64,000 bases of DNA from Bos javanicus (GCF_032452875.1 NC_083881.1:61759689-61823688); one strand, 5' to 3'. Shown: positions 33,262-45,055, numbered from the stretch's first letter. Numbers and translations are program-made. Notes: generated from the sequence alone by a model not told the origin.

Positions 33262-33473
33262 TGTTGTTGTCTAGTCACTATGTTGTGTCCAACTCTTTTT
33301 CGACCCCATGGACTGTAGCCCACCAGGCTCCTGTGTCCATGGGATTCTCCAGGCAAGAATACTGGAGTGGGTTGCTATTTCCTTCTCCAGGGAGTCTTCC
33401 AACCCAAGGTTGGAAACCACGTCTTCTGCTTGGCAGGTGGATTCTTTACCACTGAGCCACCAGGGAAGCTGCT
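33262..33473 (-). mobile_element. Bov-tA SINE, antisense
   Basis: 'gttgttgtctagtcactatg', 'cgaccccatggactgtagcc', 'gaatactggagtgggttgct', 'ttctttaccactgagccacc'. Perfect 10-bp duplication TTAAACTGCT at 33252-33261 and 33474-33483. It lies about 120 bp upstream of the candidate minus-strand TATA box. Confidence 0.96.
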
Positions 33474-33483
33474 TTAAACTGCT

Positions 33484-34129
33484 AATCCTTCCATAAAATA
33501 TAACTCCACCTTGTCGACTCCCTTGTTCAAGCTGGAGGACTGCAAAAACAAATATAGTAATCTCGGGAAATGACAATGTGTCAGGCCTTAGAACTTAGGT
33601 TTATCTGTGGGAGACTCCCAGGCAAATCTATCCCTAAATGATAAACTAGACATGCTTCCAGAAACTTCTCAGCCTCAGACAGGCACAAAGAGATAGGGGT
33701 CCGGTTCACAGTCTGTCTCTTTTAAGAGTCATCAAGTGGGCTCTGAACTCTTCAACCACAGAAAGCTAACTTTCTAGTAAGAAGATGGTGGAATTTTTTT
33801 TATCGCTGTTAGTAGTTGAAATAGGAGTGCTTTCTTTTTAAGACACATTTGGAAAATAATCATCTCGAGTAAAACCAAGGAGGTAAGAAGGAGTCTATCT
33901 CAGATTTTCAGGAGACAGAATTTTTAGGACTGTTCTTCACTGAGATGTCACACTCATAGGACGGCATAATAAATACGCGGATGGCCTTCTTGTGTCGGTG
34001 GGCCACCTAAGTGCCCATGTGGAGGAGGTCAGTACTTGGCCATCTCTCCAAGCTCCCAGAAGTCCCGCCCCTATCCTAGTTACTGTGTCTTCCATACCTG
34101 GCTCCTTGTGCCCTGCCTGAAGCTTCTTG
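33484..34129. other. 0.65 kb without recognised repeat or gene
   Basis: It lies upstream of the candidate minus promoter. It has AT-rich patches near 33790 and 33840. Confidence 0.4.
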
Positions 34130-34345
34130 GCAACCTTGGTCCTGTAATCTTTTCCTTCCTCACCTCATGCCCACTGTGATTACCTATCTCCCAAATGCTT
34201 TTCTGATTAGCCTGGATGTCCCCCATGGAGGCAGCAAGCTTCAGGAGGTCTGGAGCTAGTCGTCTGGCTCACTGCTGTGCCTCCAGTGCCGAGCTCAGAG
34301 CCTGGTAAACATCTAGCTGCTGAATGAGTGAGTTGAATGGCTTTA
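34130..34345 (+). repeat. L2 3' end, sense
   Basis: 'cactgctgtgcctccagtgc', 'cgagctcagagcctggtaaa' and 'tgctgaatgagtgagttgaa' give the usual L2 end. Confidence 0.75.
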
Positions 34346-34594
34346 GCTCTGCATCGCAGTTCTGGTTTTCTGTGGATGTTCTGCTTCCACAGCCACCTTG
34401 ATTTCAGGCACTTTGATTTATTTCCTGATCAGAGAAAGAGTAGAACTTGGGAGAAGCCCATCTCAAAGGGCTAGTGTGAGGATTACAGGTGACCGTTTCT
34501 GGTGTATTAGTAGTTAAAGGATGTTAGAAAATCATATATACTTACTGTATTTAGAAGTCAACCCACTGGAGCTGTTGCCACTGCTCATTTCAAT

Positions 34595-34985
34595 GGTAGG
34601 ATCCAGGCTGGGCTGCTGTGATAAAACAACCTCCAGACACAATGGCTTAGACAAAATAGAAATGTATTTGCCTGCAGGTCAGCAATCCAGAACTCTTAGG
34701 GAGACTCTACCATTTTTCTTGCACAGATTCCACCTCTGGCTCCAAAGCTGCTGTAGTTCTTTTGATCTCCCAGGTGATGGTAAGGAGGAAAGGGAGACAA
34801 GGAAATGCTCACCCAATCAAGAGGACAGAAATCATTTGTGCTTATATCCCATTGACCAAAACTCAGTCACATGACTATACCTAGCTGCAAGGGAAGCTGG
34901 GAAATGTAGTCTTTAGCTGAAGATTCATGTTCCCACCTAAAACTATTATTTTAAAAGAAGGGAAGAATAGACATCAGTGACTATC
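34595..34985 (-). repeat. Old LTR-like repeat, antisense
   Basis: 'gctgctgtgataaaacaacc', 'ctcagtcacatgactatacc', 'gctgggaaatgtagtcttta'. These words occur in a widespread decayed mammalian repeat. Exact family and strand are uncertain. Confidence 0.45.
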
Positions 34986-35254
34986 TAGGAGACTCTACCA
35001 GAGCAAGGTTATAAACCTGGTGAGGTCAGAAATTCCGTGTGTTGTTTGCAGCTGCTCATGATATCCTGGGAAGTGTGATGCTGAACCCCGCCTGGCCTCA
35101 CACACACTTGTTTCCACCATTCAATCAACAAGCCTAATTTATGCTCCAGTGAAACCTGAAATTGCAAGAAGGGGAAAGAGACAAGTCAGTTTTCAAATAA
35201 TAATTGCATGAACAGCAGTGGACTGTGGAAAAGAAGACAACCATTATTGGGAAG

Positions 35255-35490
35255 CCCAGGGCTTCTCAAAGTGTGGTCCATGGAAGCATGCTATTCTGGG
35301 ACATGTTTGTCACCAGTCTGCACATGAGAGAAGTACAGAGATTGAGACTTTGGAAACTTTTGTAGCTATTTGACAGAACAACTTCATATTGGTTGATATA
35401 ATATTTAAAAAGTGGAGCTTGTATATCTTTCAAAATTTAACTTTCATATTAATTTATTTTTATTGTATTTTATACAAATACTGCAGGTCC
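35255..35490. repeat. Possible hAT-type relic
   Basis: 'gcttctcaaagtgtggtcca' is a typical hAT-Charlie (MER20-like) end. The rest is diverged and AT-rich. Confidence 0.45.
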
Positions 35491-35504
35491 ACTGCAGATG
35501 GTTT

Positions 35505-35640
35505 GACAGGCACTGGTTTAAGCCCCAGGAACTCTGTCAAACTTTCACACGTTACTTCATGTAGCTCTAAGGGAGGTGTTGCTAACTCCATTTTGCAGAT
35601 GAGAAAATGGAGGCCTAGAGATGGCTAGAGATGGCCGAAC
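35505..35640 (-). repeat. MIR fragment, antisense
   Basis: 'ccattttgcagatgagaaaa', 'tggaggcctagagatggc', after 'gttacttcatgtagctctaa'. Confidence 0.75.
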
Positions 35641-36645
35641 TGGTCTGTGCAGTCCTGTTGGCTGAAGACCAGGAGCCCCCTCAGAGCTCTTGAGGGCTGA
35701 AGGACTGGCTTTCAGGCCCCTTGGAACCCAGGCTGTCCAGGCAGTGACGGCCAGACCCAGCACTCTCTGGAGCACGCCCTGGGAACACAGAGGCAGTGCT
35801 AGGCATGAAAACAGGCTCACATGTGACATTATCCTAAAGGGCTGCCCATCTGCACATACAGGGCCGCTCGGAGAACAGACTGTGGCTAAGGGCACTGCCA
35901 GCAGGAGCTGGCATGAGGGAAGGGAAGGGGACAATGAACTATAGTCCCCACCTTGCCTCTGGCCTTGGATTCCCAAACAGCAAGCACAGTTCAAGACCAC
36001 CGAAGGGGCTAATGAGAAACAGGTGCTTCAACGAGAAGCAGTGGCCTCGTGGCTTTCTTTCTGGCACATGCAGTGATTTTGCTTTGGGGGATCTCACCCC
36101 GCCTCCTCCCTCCCTGGGTTTGGTTTCCCAGCTGCAGGACTTGTTCAGGAAGGAGCAGACGACCCAGTTCAAGCCAGGGAGACACAGGGAGGGTGGAGCT
36201 GAGGCTTTCCTTCTATGTTTCACCCTGAGAGGGTGTCAGGCTGGAGCCCTCGTGGCCAGCTTGCCAACCCAAGAGAAGAGTTGTTTGAAAATGTGAGGAA
36301 CCTCAAGGAAGGCAGCTAAGAGCTGGAAAAGGGGACAGGCCTTGCCAATATTATTTGAGACCCTAGATCCAGGGCGAGAAGTGAGTGGAAGAGTGAAATG
36401 AGAAGGCTAATTGTTTTCTTTGTGCTTTGATGGAGTTGGGTTTTCTGTAATTTATAACCTTCCTGTCATTCCTGGCCTCACCAAGGCTATACATCAGGCC
36501 TTGATAAGAAAAGGGACGTGTGGGAGTCGATAGGCTGGTGGGATTTGGGGATCTGAGTTCTCTCCCCATCCTCACTCCCAGGATCCCTCCAAATGCATTC
36601 CAGAAAGCTTTCATGCTGGAGGCCTGCAGCCCAGCTATTCATCCA
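35641..36645. other. 1.0 kb without recognised repeat or gene
   Basis: Frames of 94-147 codons on both strands overlap each other (35557-36000 minus, 35913-36296 plus). None has a recognisable domain and the first starts in a MIR. Confidence 0.4.
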
Positions 36646-36649
36646 CGGA

Positions 36650-36810
36650 AGGATACCAATCAGACTTATGCAGAGCCCCTTTCAAACCCACCCCACCTAA
36701 TCTTCACAATGTGCCCAAGAAGACAGGTATTATAATCCCTGTACTACGGATGAGAAGACTGAGGCCAAGGAAATCCAAGACTGTGTCCCAGACTCACAGA
36801 GCAGGACTCC
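36650..36810 (-). repeat. MIR fragment, antisense
   Basis: 'ctaatcttcacaatgtgccc', 'tattataatccctgtactac', 'ggatgagaagactgaggcca'. Confidence 0.82.
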
Positions 36811-37099
36811 TCATGTTTCTCCTCCCTGCAGTCTCTGGGACTTCCTGATGTTCCAGCAGCTCATGCTAAGCGTGGGTCCCCCCTCCCTCCTCTGTCAATT
36901 CGTTCCTCGTAGAAGCTAACCTCAGCAAGGCAGTGCCCTGCTGAAATGCACTGCCCTCAAGCTGGAGCCCAGCCTCTCCGTCCCAGCCGCACAGAGCCAC
37001 TCTTAGTCTCCCAGGTGTGCAGTGAACACGCAGTCTCTTCCATCTGCTCTGCTTCCCTTTCTCTGGAGCCCCCCAGCCTGGATGCTCAAGCCCACCTAT

Positions 37100-38285
37100 A
37101 AGCTCCCTTCCCCAGGTGAGGCCCCTTCCACAGCTGGGCTCTTGAACTCCAGGTTCTTGTGTATACCTGCCCCCAGGTCATCTCCATTTGGAGGCCCTAT
37201 GGTGAAGGTTATGGTGAAGACACCTTAACCCCAAGTCCCAAATGGGTTCATTGCTTCCCTCCTGCTCAAACCAGCTTGCCTCCTAAATCCCTGACACTGA
37301 CCCCACCTCTCTGCATCCATCCACCCAGCAGCCCCAGGCAAAAACCTGGGAGTCACTTTCTCTCCTCCTTTTCTTTTAATCTTGTATCTTCTCAACTACC
37401 TGGTCCCACCCACAATTCCTAGTCTGTACGTATTGCCATCCCCTTGGCTCCGATCATCAGCAGCACCTGAATTCCTGCAACAGCCCCTCACCCTAGCTGG
37501 GTCCCAGTCTTGTCCTTCCTGTCCATTCTACAGACGTCTGTTGGTTCTGAAAGATGGCTTCAATAAGTTTCTTCCTTTGTATTATAAAACCCTTCAGTGG
37601 TTCCTCACTGTCCTGGCTCCTACTTACCTGCCCACCTTCATTTCTCCTTGCTGGTTTATTAAGTGCTGCTGCTGCCGCTAAGTCGTATCCGACTCTGTGC
37701 GACCCCATAGACGGCAGCCTACCAGGCTCCTCTGTCCTTGGGATTCTCCAGGCAAGAACGCTGGAGTGGGTTGCCATTTCCTTTTCCAATGCATGAAAGT
37801 GAAAAGTGAAAGTGAAGTTGCTCAGTTGTGTCTGACTCTTCTTGACCTCATGGACTGCAGCCTACCAGGCTCCTCCATCCATGGGAGTTTCCAAGCAAGA
37901 GTACTGGAGTGGGGTGCCATTGCCTTCTCCACAAAGTGTTGCTAGGCTCCCTCTAACATAATCTGTGCTTCACCCCAAGGTACTTCCCATGTTTGCCTGG
38001 CCAAGCTCTAGGGCTTGGCTCGCTTGCTGCCTCCTTCAGGAAGACTTCCCTGAGCACGTGGAGGTAGGCAGGTCCCCTCACGCACACCCCACTGTGTTCC
38101 CTGCCCTGCAACTGTGGGGAGTGGATCACTGTGTGTTTCCTTGTCCACCTCTTCTTAGTTTAAAATAGGGAGCTCCTTAAAGGCTGGATTATTCACTGGT
38201 GGTGTGTTCAGCTTCTAGCTCCAAGTCCAGTTCAGAGAAGATGCTCCCTGCATGTGCTTTATTGAATGAATGAATGGATGATCCT
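37100..38285 (+). repeat. L2/CR1 LINE relic, sense, split by BovA2
   Basis: 'aaaacctgggagtcactttc' and 'aacccttcagtggttcctca' fit the reverse-transcriptase to 3' part. After the SINE come 'tccttcaggaagacttccct', 'gggagctccttaaaggctgg' and the (TGAA)n end 'ttgaatgaatgaatggatga'. It is heavily mutated and not coding. Confidence 0.7.
37663..37932 (-). mobile_element. BovA2 SINE, antisense
   Basis: (CTG)n start, 'ccgctaagtcgtatccgact', the dimer join 'ttccaatgcatgaaagtg', and the end 'ggtgccattgccttctcc'. Flanks 'aagtgctgct' (37661-37670) and 'aagtgttgct' (37934-37943) suggest a target duplication with one mismatch. Confidence 0.95.
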
Positions 38286-38930
38286 GATGCTGGGGTTCCC
38301 AAACTGCAGGGCCACCTGAGGGTGCTGTGGGTGGGGGGAGGCTTGGGGGTCTCCTCCACCTGGGGGACCAGGTAGTTGAGAAGATACACGATTCCTTCAT
38401 TTCTCTTATTTGTGGCTCTGGGCTGACTCACCTTAGGACGAATTGTTCTATGGGACAGCAGGGCCCCACTTAGGGAGAGTCCTTGGCTGGGAGGGCTGGG
38501 GGCAGACCCAGGCAGTGGTGGGGGAGAGCGGTTGGAGGGGTCAGCAGGTTCAGAGCAGGCTTGGGTGGACCGGGTAGAGGGAAACTAGAGATAAAGGGAA
38601 GCCCAGCTCAGACACCCCCAGAGACTTCACTGCTCGAACATAAGTGCAAGGCAGAGCCTCGGGTGCTGAGAAGTCCTGGGGAGTGGGCACCAGGCTGGAG
38701 CAGGCCCATCTGTGCTCCTCGACCGGGTCCGCAGGCTGGCTGGAGCAGGCCCTGCCCTGGAGGTAAGAGCTCAGTGTCAGGAATGGGAGTTGCACACCTG
38801 GGAGCCAGGATGCCTGATCCTGTGGGTCAGCTTCCTCCCTGCCCCCCAGCCTTTGCCTGCTTCTCAGGACCATGGCTGCCACACCATGACCTGGTCAGCT
38901 TTGCTCAGAGGTCTGAGACAGAAATTAGGG
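38286..38930. other. GC-rich DNA, no gene proven
   Basis: A plus frame of 152 codons (38483-38941) opposes a minus frame of 110. Both are rich in G, P, R and S and lack a domain. Confidence 0.4.
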
Positions 38931-39554
38931 TGACCGCTTAGTGGACGCTGTGTGCCAAGCACTCTCCTTGGCGTCTGAGTGTTTGTAACAGAGTCCATGT
39001 GATCTCAGTCATCGAGCCAACACAGATGCTGCCAGGATTGCGACTGTCCTTTGTAGGTGCTCGTCCAAGGCCACCTGTCTGGGGCAGGCTGGGTCTGTCT
39101 GACCCCACAAGGCATGCTCGTCTTCCAGCCCAGGGTCGCTCCTCTAGCTCCGCCCTTCCCCAGAGACCAGGGCCTCTACAAAATCTGGAGCCAGCCTGTT
39201 TCCTCCTCAGGGAATTCCACAGCCTACCCTCCCGCCTCCCCGCCTTGCCCCACACTATGGCTCTTTGCCAAGACAGAGCTTCAGTCCAGCCTATCCTGTG
39301 CAGGGCAAGGATGGATAGATGCGCCATCCTATAGCTTGACGTGGCTACCATGTGCCGTCGCTACCATCCTAGGACACAGAGCAGTCTCCCCAGAGATTCC
39401 AGCTTTGCCTTTTTTGTGAAGGCCACACATGCTCCCAGAACGGCAGGAATTTCTGAACTGAGGCCTGCACCTCCTTTTTTTTCCTATGAAAGACAGACCC
39501 CGTATGTACGCTTAGTTCCAGACCTTGTTATTAAGAAGAGGTTTGAATCCTTAT
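38931..39554. other. No gene; short MIR-like scrap at the left
   Basis: 38940-39010 ('gctgtgtgccaagcactctc') is a MIR-like scrap. The rest is unassigned, with overlapping frames on both strands. Confidence 0.4.
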
Positions 39555-39745
39555 GAGTTTGAGGGCTGTGCGACCCCAGGCAGGTGACTTGACCTCTCTG
39601 ATCCTGTTTGCAGAGTTTTTAAAAATGGTAACACAGCTCAAGGCGCCCGTTAGGAGGATTAAAAGCGGCTGTGCATGGAAAGCCCCGAACAGTCCTGGCA
39701 GTCAGTAGGTGCTTCATCCGTGGTGGCCCTCACAGTTCTGACTGT
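39555..39745 (+). repeat. MIR fragment, sense
   Basis: 'gcaggtgacttgacctctct', 'aaaaatggtaacacagctca', 'gtcagtaggtgcttcatccg'. Confidence 0.7.
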
Positions 39746-40511
39746 TGGCTACAGTGCCTCTGCCTACCTCTTGAGAGTTGCATGCTCCTGGCACGGGCAC
39801 TACTTTCTCTTCTTGGCTTGCCTCTCCTTTCTCTTTTTAAGGGCATTTGTGCAGCAGCCGGCTACAGCTCCCGCTCAGCTCAGACCCTCTCGGAGTCCTG
39901 AGATCCTGCCAGCAATCATGGCCCCAACCAACCTGGCTTCTCTGCTGACATTCCTGTGAACCATAGTCAGGATCTGCCCCAAGGTCCGCTGGGGTGTGTC
40001 TGCGCCGGGAGGGAGGAGGGGGAGGGGAGCAGCAGCTGCTCCTTTGTTCGCCAGCCACCCGGGCGGGTGAGCCAGGGCACAGCCTGTCCAGGCCAAGAGC
40101 AGGAAACAGGTGGACTCTGCGGAGGCCCAGACAGGGCAGTGGGACGTGAGGAGGCCCACGTCTGGGCCACGGGGAGGTGTGCGGCGAAATGGAAAGGGCT
40201 CCCTTCTGAGTTTCCAGGCTGTGGTGTCTCAGGCCCTCAGCTGGGTTTCAGGTTGCTGTGGGGCAAGGCAATGAGCTGACTCATGTAAGTGTGTATTAAA
40301 AACTGTTTAGTCACTGCCTCTCTGTTAGGGTACAGGATAAGTTGCTGTAACAAAAGGACATCCCCCCACCCCAAAGACAACAGAATACAGGAGGCAGGAT
40401 TGTAATACTTCCTCCTGGGACAGTCTGGGGGCTCCCCGCCAACAGGCTGGCTTTGCCGCAGGTGGTTTATTTGGGAATGCAGTTTTCTTCCATCTTGTGG
40501 TTCCACCACCT
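39746..40511. other. GC-rich stretch with E-boxes and G-rich tract
   Basis: 39985-40160 holds 'gggaggagggggagggga', CAGCAGCTGCTC (a CAGCTG E-box) and 'gaaacaggtgg'. It could be a regulatory element, but this is word matching only. No frame resembles a protein. Confidence 0.3.
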
Positions 40512-40975
40512 CCAAAGACAGATGTTCTAAACCTGGGATCTGCAAACGGCTGGTCAGAACTCAGGGGCTCTCTGAGCTTGCGTGGGCAAAAATGACATCC
40601 TGATTTATACCAAGATCCATTGAATACTTGAAAGGTAGCACTTCTTCCCATTCTGACAAGAAGCCTAACAGGAGTATTGGCAGGTATAGTATCTGCAACA
40701 AGTAAATGTGACGGGAAGATATCTGTGATTTCTGTTGTGAATCAGTGTTTATGCTTATGAGTATTACTTTGAAAACTCAGTAGCTATCAGACCCATTGTT
40801 AGATTATTCTTTAATGTGTTAATAAGAAGTATGTACCTACTCTTAGAGTATAACTTTTACTGTTTTTGTGATATTTCATTGCAGTTGTTTTTCTTGGCAA
40901 TCTTCTGATTTTATGGCATGAAGAACACTATTCAGCGAAGGGTCCGCAGGCTTCACTAGACGGCCAGAGGGGGCC
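40512..40975. repeat. Ancient interspersed repeat, copy A
   Basis: 'cctgggatctgcaaacggct', 'tgacatcctgatttatacca' and the end 'gggtccgcaggcttcactag'. Copy B at 45.6-46.2 kb has the same order of parts ('ggatgggtaaaaatgacacc', 'gatccacaggcttcatcagc'). It is an old DNA-transposon-like family; the name is not certain. Confidence 0.6.
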
Positions 40976-41269
40976 CAAGACAGGCCGAGCCAAGAAGCCG
41001 CGGCTCACGTGTTGCTCCCTGTGCTGGTTGAAGCTGAATCAACATTCTGGCAGGGGAAAGGGTACAGGTGCAGGCAAACAAATTCCTTCCGGGTCAGTGG
41101 TGTGGAACTTGCACACTTCACTTCTGTCACCTGCCGCTGGCAGAACTCAGTCACGTAGCTGCCCCTGGCTGCCAGGGCAGCTGAGACACAGGGTGTTCCC
41201 CGGGCAAGGACGGACCCAGCCAGACTCTATAGTTATGGAAGGAAAGGATCAGTTTGGGGGGCCAAATAG

Positions 41270-42340
41270 TGATCTGTCACCATCTCCAACAACTCTTCTT
41301 CCCTCCTGGAAGAACCCAGCACCTTTCCACTGTCCCTCTTTCTTGCTTCACAGCGCCACCTCTTACCAGCCCTCATCTGCTTCTTCCTGCATCCTCGACT
41401 CCCCTATCTTCTTTCATTTCGTATAAGGGTCTAGGACCTCATCCTTCTTTCCTAACATTATGGGTGCTCCTATCCGAGGCTGACACTCCCGTGTGCCCCA
41501 GATCCCAACCCCTCTCATGGACCCAAGCCCACCCCTCCCCCGATTCTATTGTTTCTCTCCTGTACCATTGATTCCCCCACCTCTATTGAATCATCCCCAC
41601 CAACAAGGAACCACTTTCCCATCATCAGAACCCTTGTCTTGACCCCAATTCCCTCACCAGCCTTTGTCTCTTTCTTGTCCCCACCCCTCACCCCCAAACT
41701 CCTCGGGATGGTGGTCCGTGCTTGCTGTCCACAGTTCCTCTCCTCTCTTCTGCTGCCCTCTTAGATCAGCCCATCAGTTTCCCAACCCCATCACTCCATG
41801 GAAGCTTCTATTGGCAAAGATCTTCACGACAGTAACCCAGTCATCACTGCTTCCATCTACCTAACCCACTGGCAGCTTCAGACCCAAGGATCACTCCCTC
41901 CACCTGGAGACACCACATTGTCCTGGGTCCTGTTACCCTCCCTAGTTGTTCCTACTCAGCTCTATCCCCCCCACCCCCGCCCCCACCAAACACAGGCAAG
42001 CCCCCTGAGGTCGGATCTTGGCCATCCTCTCTGTCTGCAGTCCCTTAGTGGGCCCATTTAACCTTACAACCTTGACACCCAACCACTGTGAACGACTCTC
42101 TATTTCTCATCTTCAGCCTAGACCTCTCCCCTGACTCTCCCCTGACTCGACTTCAAGAAACATCTCAAGCTTAACATGCCCAACCCCCCAATCCTAACTC
42201 AGCCCCCAAAGCTTCTCCTCCCCTTGGCTTTCCCATCTTGCTAGGTAGCTAGACCAGAGACCTTGGAGTGATTTCTACTCTAGTCTTTCCCTTACATCGT
42301 CCTTCTCATTGTCTTTGTCTTCAAACTCAGAAGGCCATTT
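41270..42340 (+). repeat. Pyrimidine-rich L2/CR1-like relic
   Basis: 42100-42280 ('tcagcctagacctctcccct', 'gaaacatctcaagcttaaca', 'accttggagtgatttctact') fits a decayed L2/CR1-type region. 41270-42050 is CT-rich and may be more of it. The plus frame 41028-41426 is not gene-like. Confidence 0.45.
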
Positions 42341-42849
42341 TTGTTTTATAAATATTACAAAATCAGATAGTCATATATATGTATATGAGGGCCTTCTAAA
42401 TTGTATAAGTGTGAGACCCCACAAAAGCTGAATCTGCCCCTGCATGAGATAAAATGTGGAGTGCTCCACAAAGATTCTGCCATCAGTTAATAATGAGCAA
42501 CGTGAAAAAAGCCTCATGGGGGAGGCATCCTTGGACCTGGGTCTTTATGGAGAGGTAGAGGTTCACTAGGTTCCAAACAGGATACTAAGAACATAAGCAG
42601 CTCCAAGATTTTGCAGGTCTGTCTCCAAGGGCCTCATTAGAGACTTCAGGGAGTGTTCCTGTTGGAATAATAAGAGCAGCCATTTTGCATGCACCCTTGA
42701 TGTCCTGCTGTGGTATGACAGATCTATTTGGTCTTCGTCCCTGGTTCCCGGCGCAGAATTCCTAAAACCCTTGTGGTTTCCCGAGTGAGAGGGATGATAG
42801 GAGTCTCTCACACAGAGCTCCTAAATCCCCTGGAGTTGCCAGGGTGATG

Positions 42850-42915
42850 AGAGTTTTGGGGAATCCCCTGGAGGTGCAGCGGCTAGGACGCCACACTTTC
42901 ACTGCTGAGAGCACT
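42850..42915 (+). mobile_element. CHR-like SINE head, truncated
   Basis: 'gaatcccctggaggtgcagc', 'ggctaggacgccacactttc', 'actgctgag' resembles the CHR/tRNA-Glu SINE head. Short and diverged. Confidence 0.5.
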
Positions 42916-43090
42916 ACTTTAGCCCCCCATGGTGGGCTCCTGGATGCGGGCTGGTTACCAGAGAGATCAACCATGAGTAAAAGCTTGGCACTTCCAGTCC
43001 ACTGCCCATCCTCTGGGTATAGGGCAGAGGCCAGAGATCAATCGATCCTGTCTATGTAACGAAGGAGCTGGAGATTAATCGAGCCTGTCT

Positions 43091-43312
43091 AGCTTCCCAG
43101 GTGGTGCTAGTGGTAAAAGAACCTGCCTGCCCATGCAGGAGACATAAAAGATTCGGATTCAGTTCCTGGGTGGGGAAGATTCTCTAGAGGAGGGCATGGT
43201 AACCCACTCCAGTATTCTTGCCTGGAGACTCCTACGGACAGAGGAGCCTGGAGGGCTATAGTCCATGGGGTTGCAAAGAGTCGGACATGACTGAAGTGAC
43301 TTAGCACAGCAC
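43091..43312 (+). mobile_element. Bov-tA SINE, sense
   Basis: 'agcttcccaggtggtgctag', 'cctgcctgcccatgcaggag', 'attcttgcctggagactcct', 'gagtcggacatgactgaagt'. It lies inside the ERV LTR. Confidence 0.94.
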
Positions 43313-43834
43313 CCAGCACACGATGAAGGCTCCATAAAACTCCCTGACCGTGGAGAGCTTCCGGGTTGGTGAACACACCCTTTCCCCCTTCCCTTGCCCT
43401 GTGCTATCCTCGAAACTCTTCATCTGACTGTTATCTGTATCCCTTGTCACATTAAAAAAAAAAACCCAGGAAATGTCAATAAGAGTTTCCCTGAGTTCTG
43501 TGAGCCAGGATAGCAAATTATCGAACCCGAGGAGGGGTTGGAGGAATGCCCACTTTATAGGCAGCTGGTCAGAAGTACAGGTGACAGCTTGGGACTTGGG
43601 ACTGGCATCTCAAGTGGGGGCGGTCTTGCAGGACTGAGGCCACAACCTGTGGGGTCTGTGCCGGGCAGTTAGTGTCAGAACAGAACTGTAGGACACCTGG
43701 TCATGTCCGGATGTTAGAGAACTGCCAGACAGTTGGAAAATGCCCACATGTTTGGTGTCAGAAGTATTCTGTGACAGAAGAAACAGATTCTGTGCAGAAG
43801 AAACATTTTTCCCTTTAAGATGTTCTAAAAGCTT

Positions 43835-43990
43835 TCCCTGTATTAATTTATTAATCTTCACCATAAAACACGTGGCACATCCTCAGAGGTACAGAGAGAT
43901 TGGAGTATCTGCTCAGGTTCTCACAGCTGTAAGTGCACGGCTAAGACTCCAGCTCCCCTTCCAAATACAGCCCCCAGCCCTGGATTTGCC
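43835..43990 (-). repeat. MIR fragment, antisense
   Basis: 'ttattaatcttcaccataaa', 'cctcagaggtacagagagat', 'ggttctcacagctgtaagtg'. Confidence 0.7.
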
Positions 43991-44870
43991 TATGTATGCG
44001 GCTCCTGGAAGTTTCGTTTGCCCACACGGACCCCGGTTTTCCTCTGGGCACCCAGCATGAACTGTTCCCCGGGGTCTCCCACTTCCCCAGGGCCCTAATT
44101 CATTCTCATCCCGCCTGAGGAGGGAGGTTGGGGCTCCCCCACCCGCGTCCCCAGCAGCCCGCCCTCCTGGCTGCTGGCAGACGTTGGTCACCGCCCCCAG
44201 TCACAGCGCAGCGCCTGCCACAGCCCGCTTGCAGAGGGCGGGGGCGAGGCAATTACTCGGAAAACCGCAGGCAAAACTCCCACGGAGCCACAGGGAAGTT
44301 TTTATTTTTTTTTTTAAAGAGAAAGCTCTGATGTGACAGTGTGGTGGCAGGAATCTTATCCAGTCTCATCTTCCAACTCCCATCACAACCCACCCCTGAG
44401 AACCTGCTGCCCGGCAGCTGAGAGCACGGTTTGCACCATGTGAAAATGAGAGTGAAACCCCCGAGGGCGGCTCGCTGAAATATGTGCAAAATGAAAGAAG
44501 CCCTCCCCAAGGCCTGCAGCGTTTCTCCCTTCTCCTCTTCGATCTGCAAAACACCGGATTTCACTGCTGCCAGAGAAAATACCGGGGTCAGCGTCCCGGG
44601 CCCTGGGCCCTTCCAAATGGATCATCCTTCAAGTTAGTCACAGTTGCCTTGCACGCACTCCTGTATTTCACAGGTACTGTCTAGAGGGTAGCATTTGGAG
44701 ACACACATGGTTTCCTTTGTGTCTTAAACCCTCACCCCACAGGGACTCAGCTGATCAGAGTAGAAGACAATAAGAAACCAGGTGGGGAGAATCAGAACTC
44801 CCTTGCGTGTAGATGCATTCTGCAACTTACAAGTGCCATTGTTCCATTTGTGTAGACACGGCCCTGTAGT
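43991..44870. other. 0.88 kb CpG-containing unique DNA, no gene proven
   Basis: 44100-44290 and 44400-44620 keep many CpGs (for example 'accgcccccagtcacagcgc', 'gtcagcgtcccgggccctgg'). A T-run sits at 44307-44318. It may be a conserved element or weak CpG island. Frames on both strands overlap and show no domain. Confidence 0.35.
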
Positions 44871-44871
44871 G

Positions 44872-44965
44872 GGTGAGAAAGAGGCATGACTTCTCAAGGT
44901 CACCGGGCTGATACGTGGCGGAGCTAAGGCTGAAACTTAGGGAGTCTGGCTCTAGATCCAGCTCC
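44872..44965 (-). repeat. MIR fragment, antisense
   Basis: 'gacttctcaaggtcaccggg', 'ctaaggctgaaacttaggga', 'gtctggctctagatcc'. Confidence 0.75.
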
Positions 44966-44989
44966 CTTCATGGAATAAGGCATGGCAGG

Positions 44990-45055
44990 GGTGTGTGGGG
45001 GGGGTGGGGTGTGTGTGGGGGGTGGGGTGGGGTGGGGTGGAGGGGGTGTGCAGAG
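44990..45055 (+). repeat. G-rich (GGGGT/GT)n simple repeat
   Basis: Repeated 'ggggtggggt' units mixed with 'gtgtgtgtgg'. There are many G-runs of four or more, so a G-quadruplex is possible on the plus strand. Confidence 0.9.

Larger units (their letters stand above)
42350..43740 (+). mobile_element. Decayed ERV LTR, sense, split by CHR and Bov-tA
   Basis: Recognisable blocks: 'tctatgtaacgaaggagctg', then (after the Bov-tA) 'gaaggctccataaaactccc', 'agcttccgggttggtgaaca', 'tttccctgagttctgtgagc', 'caaattatcgaacccgagga' and 'gtgtcagaacagaactgtag'. These follow the order of a known ancient retroviral LTR with its U5 end. The left boundary is unclear. No coding part remains. Confidence 0.6.
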
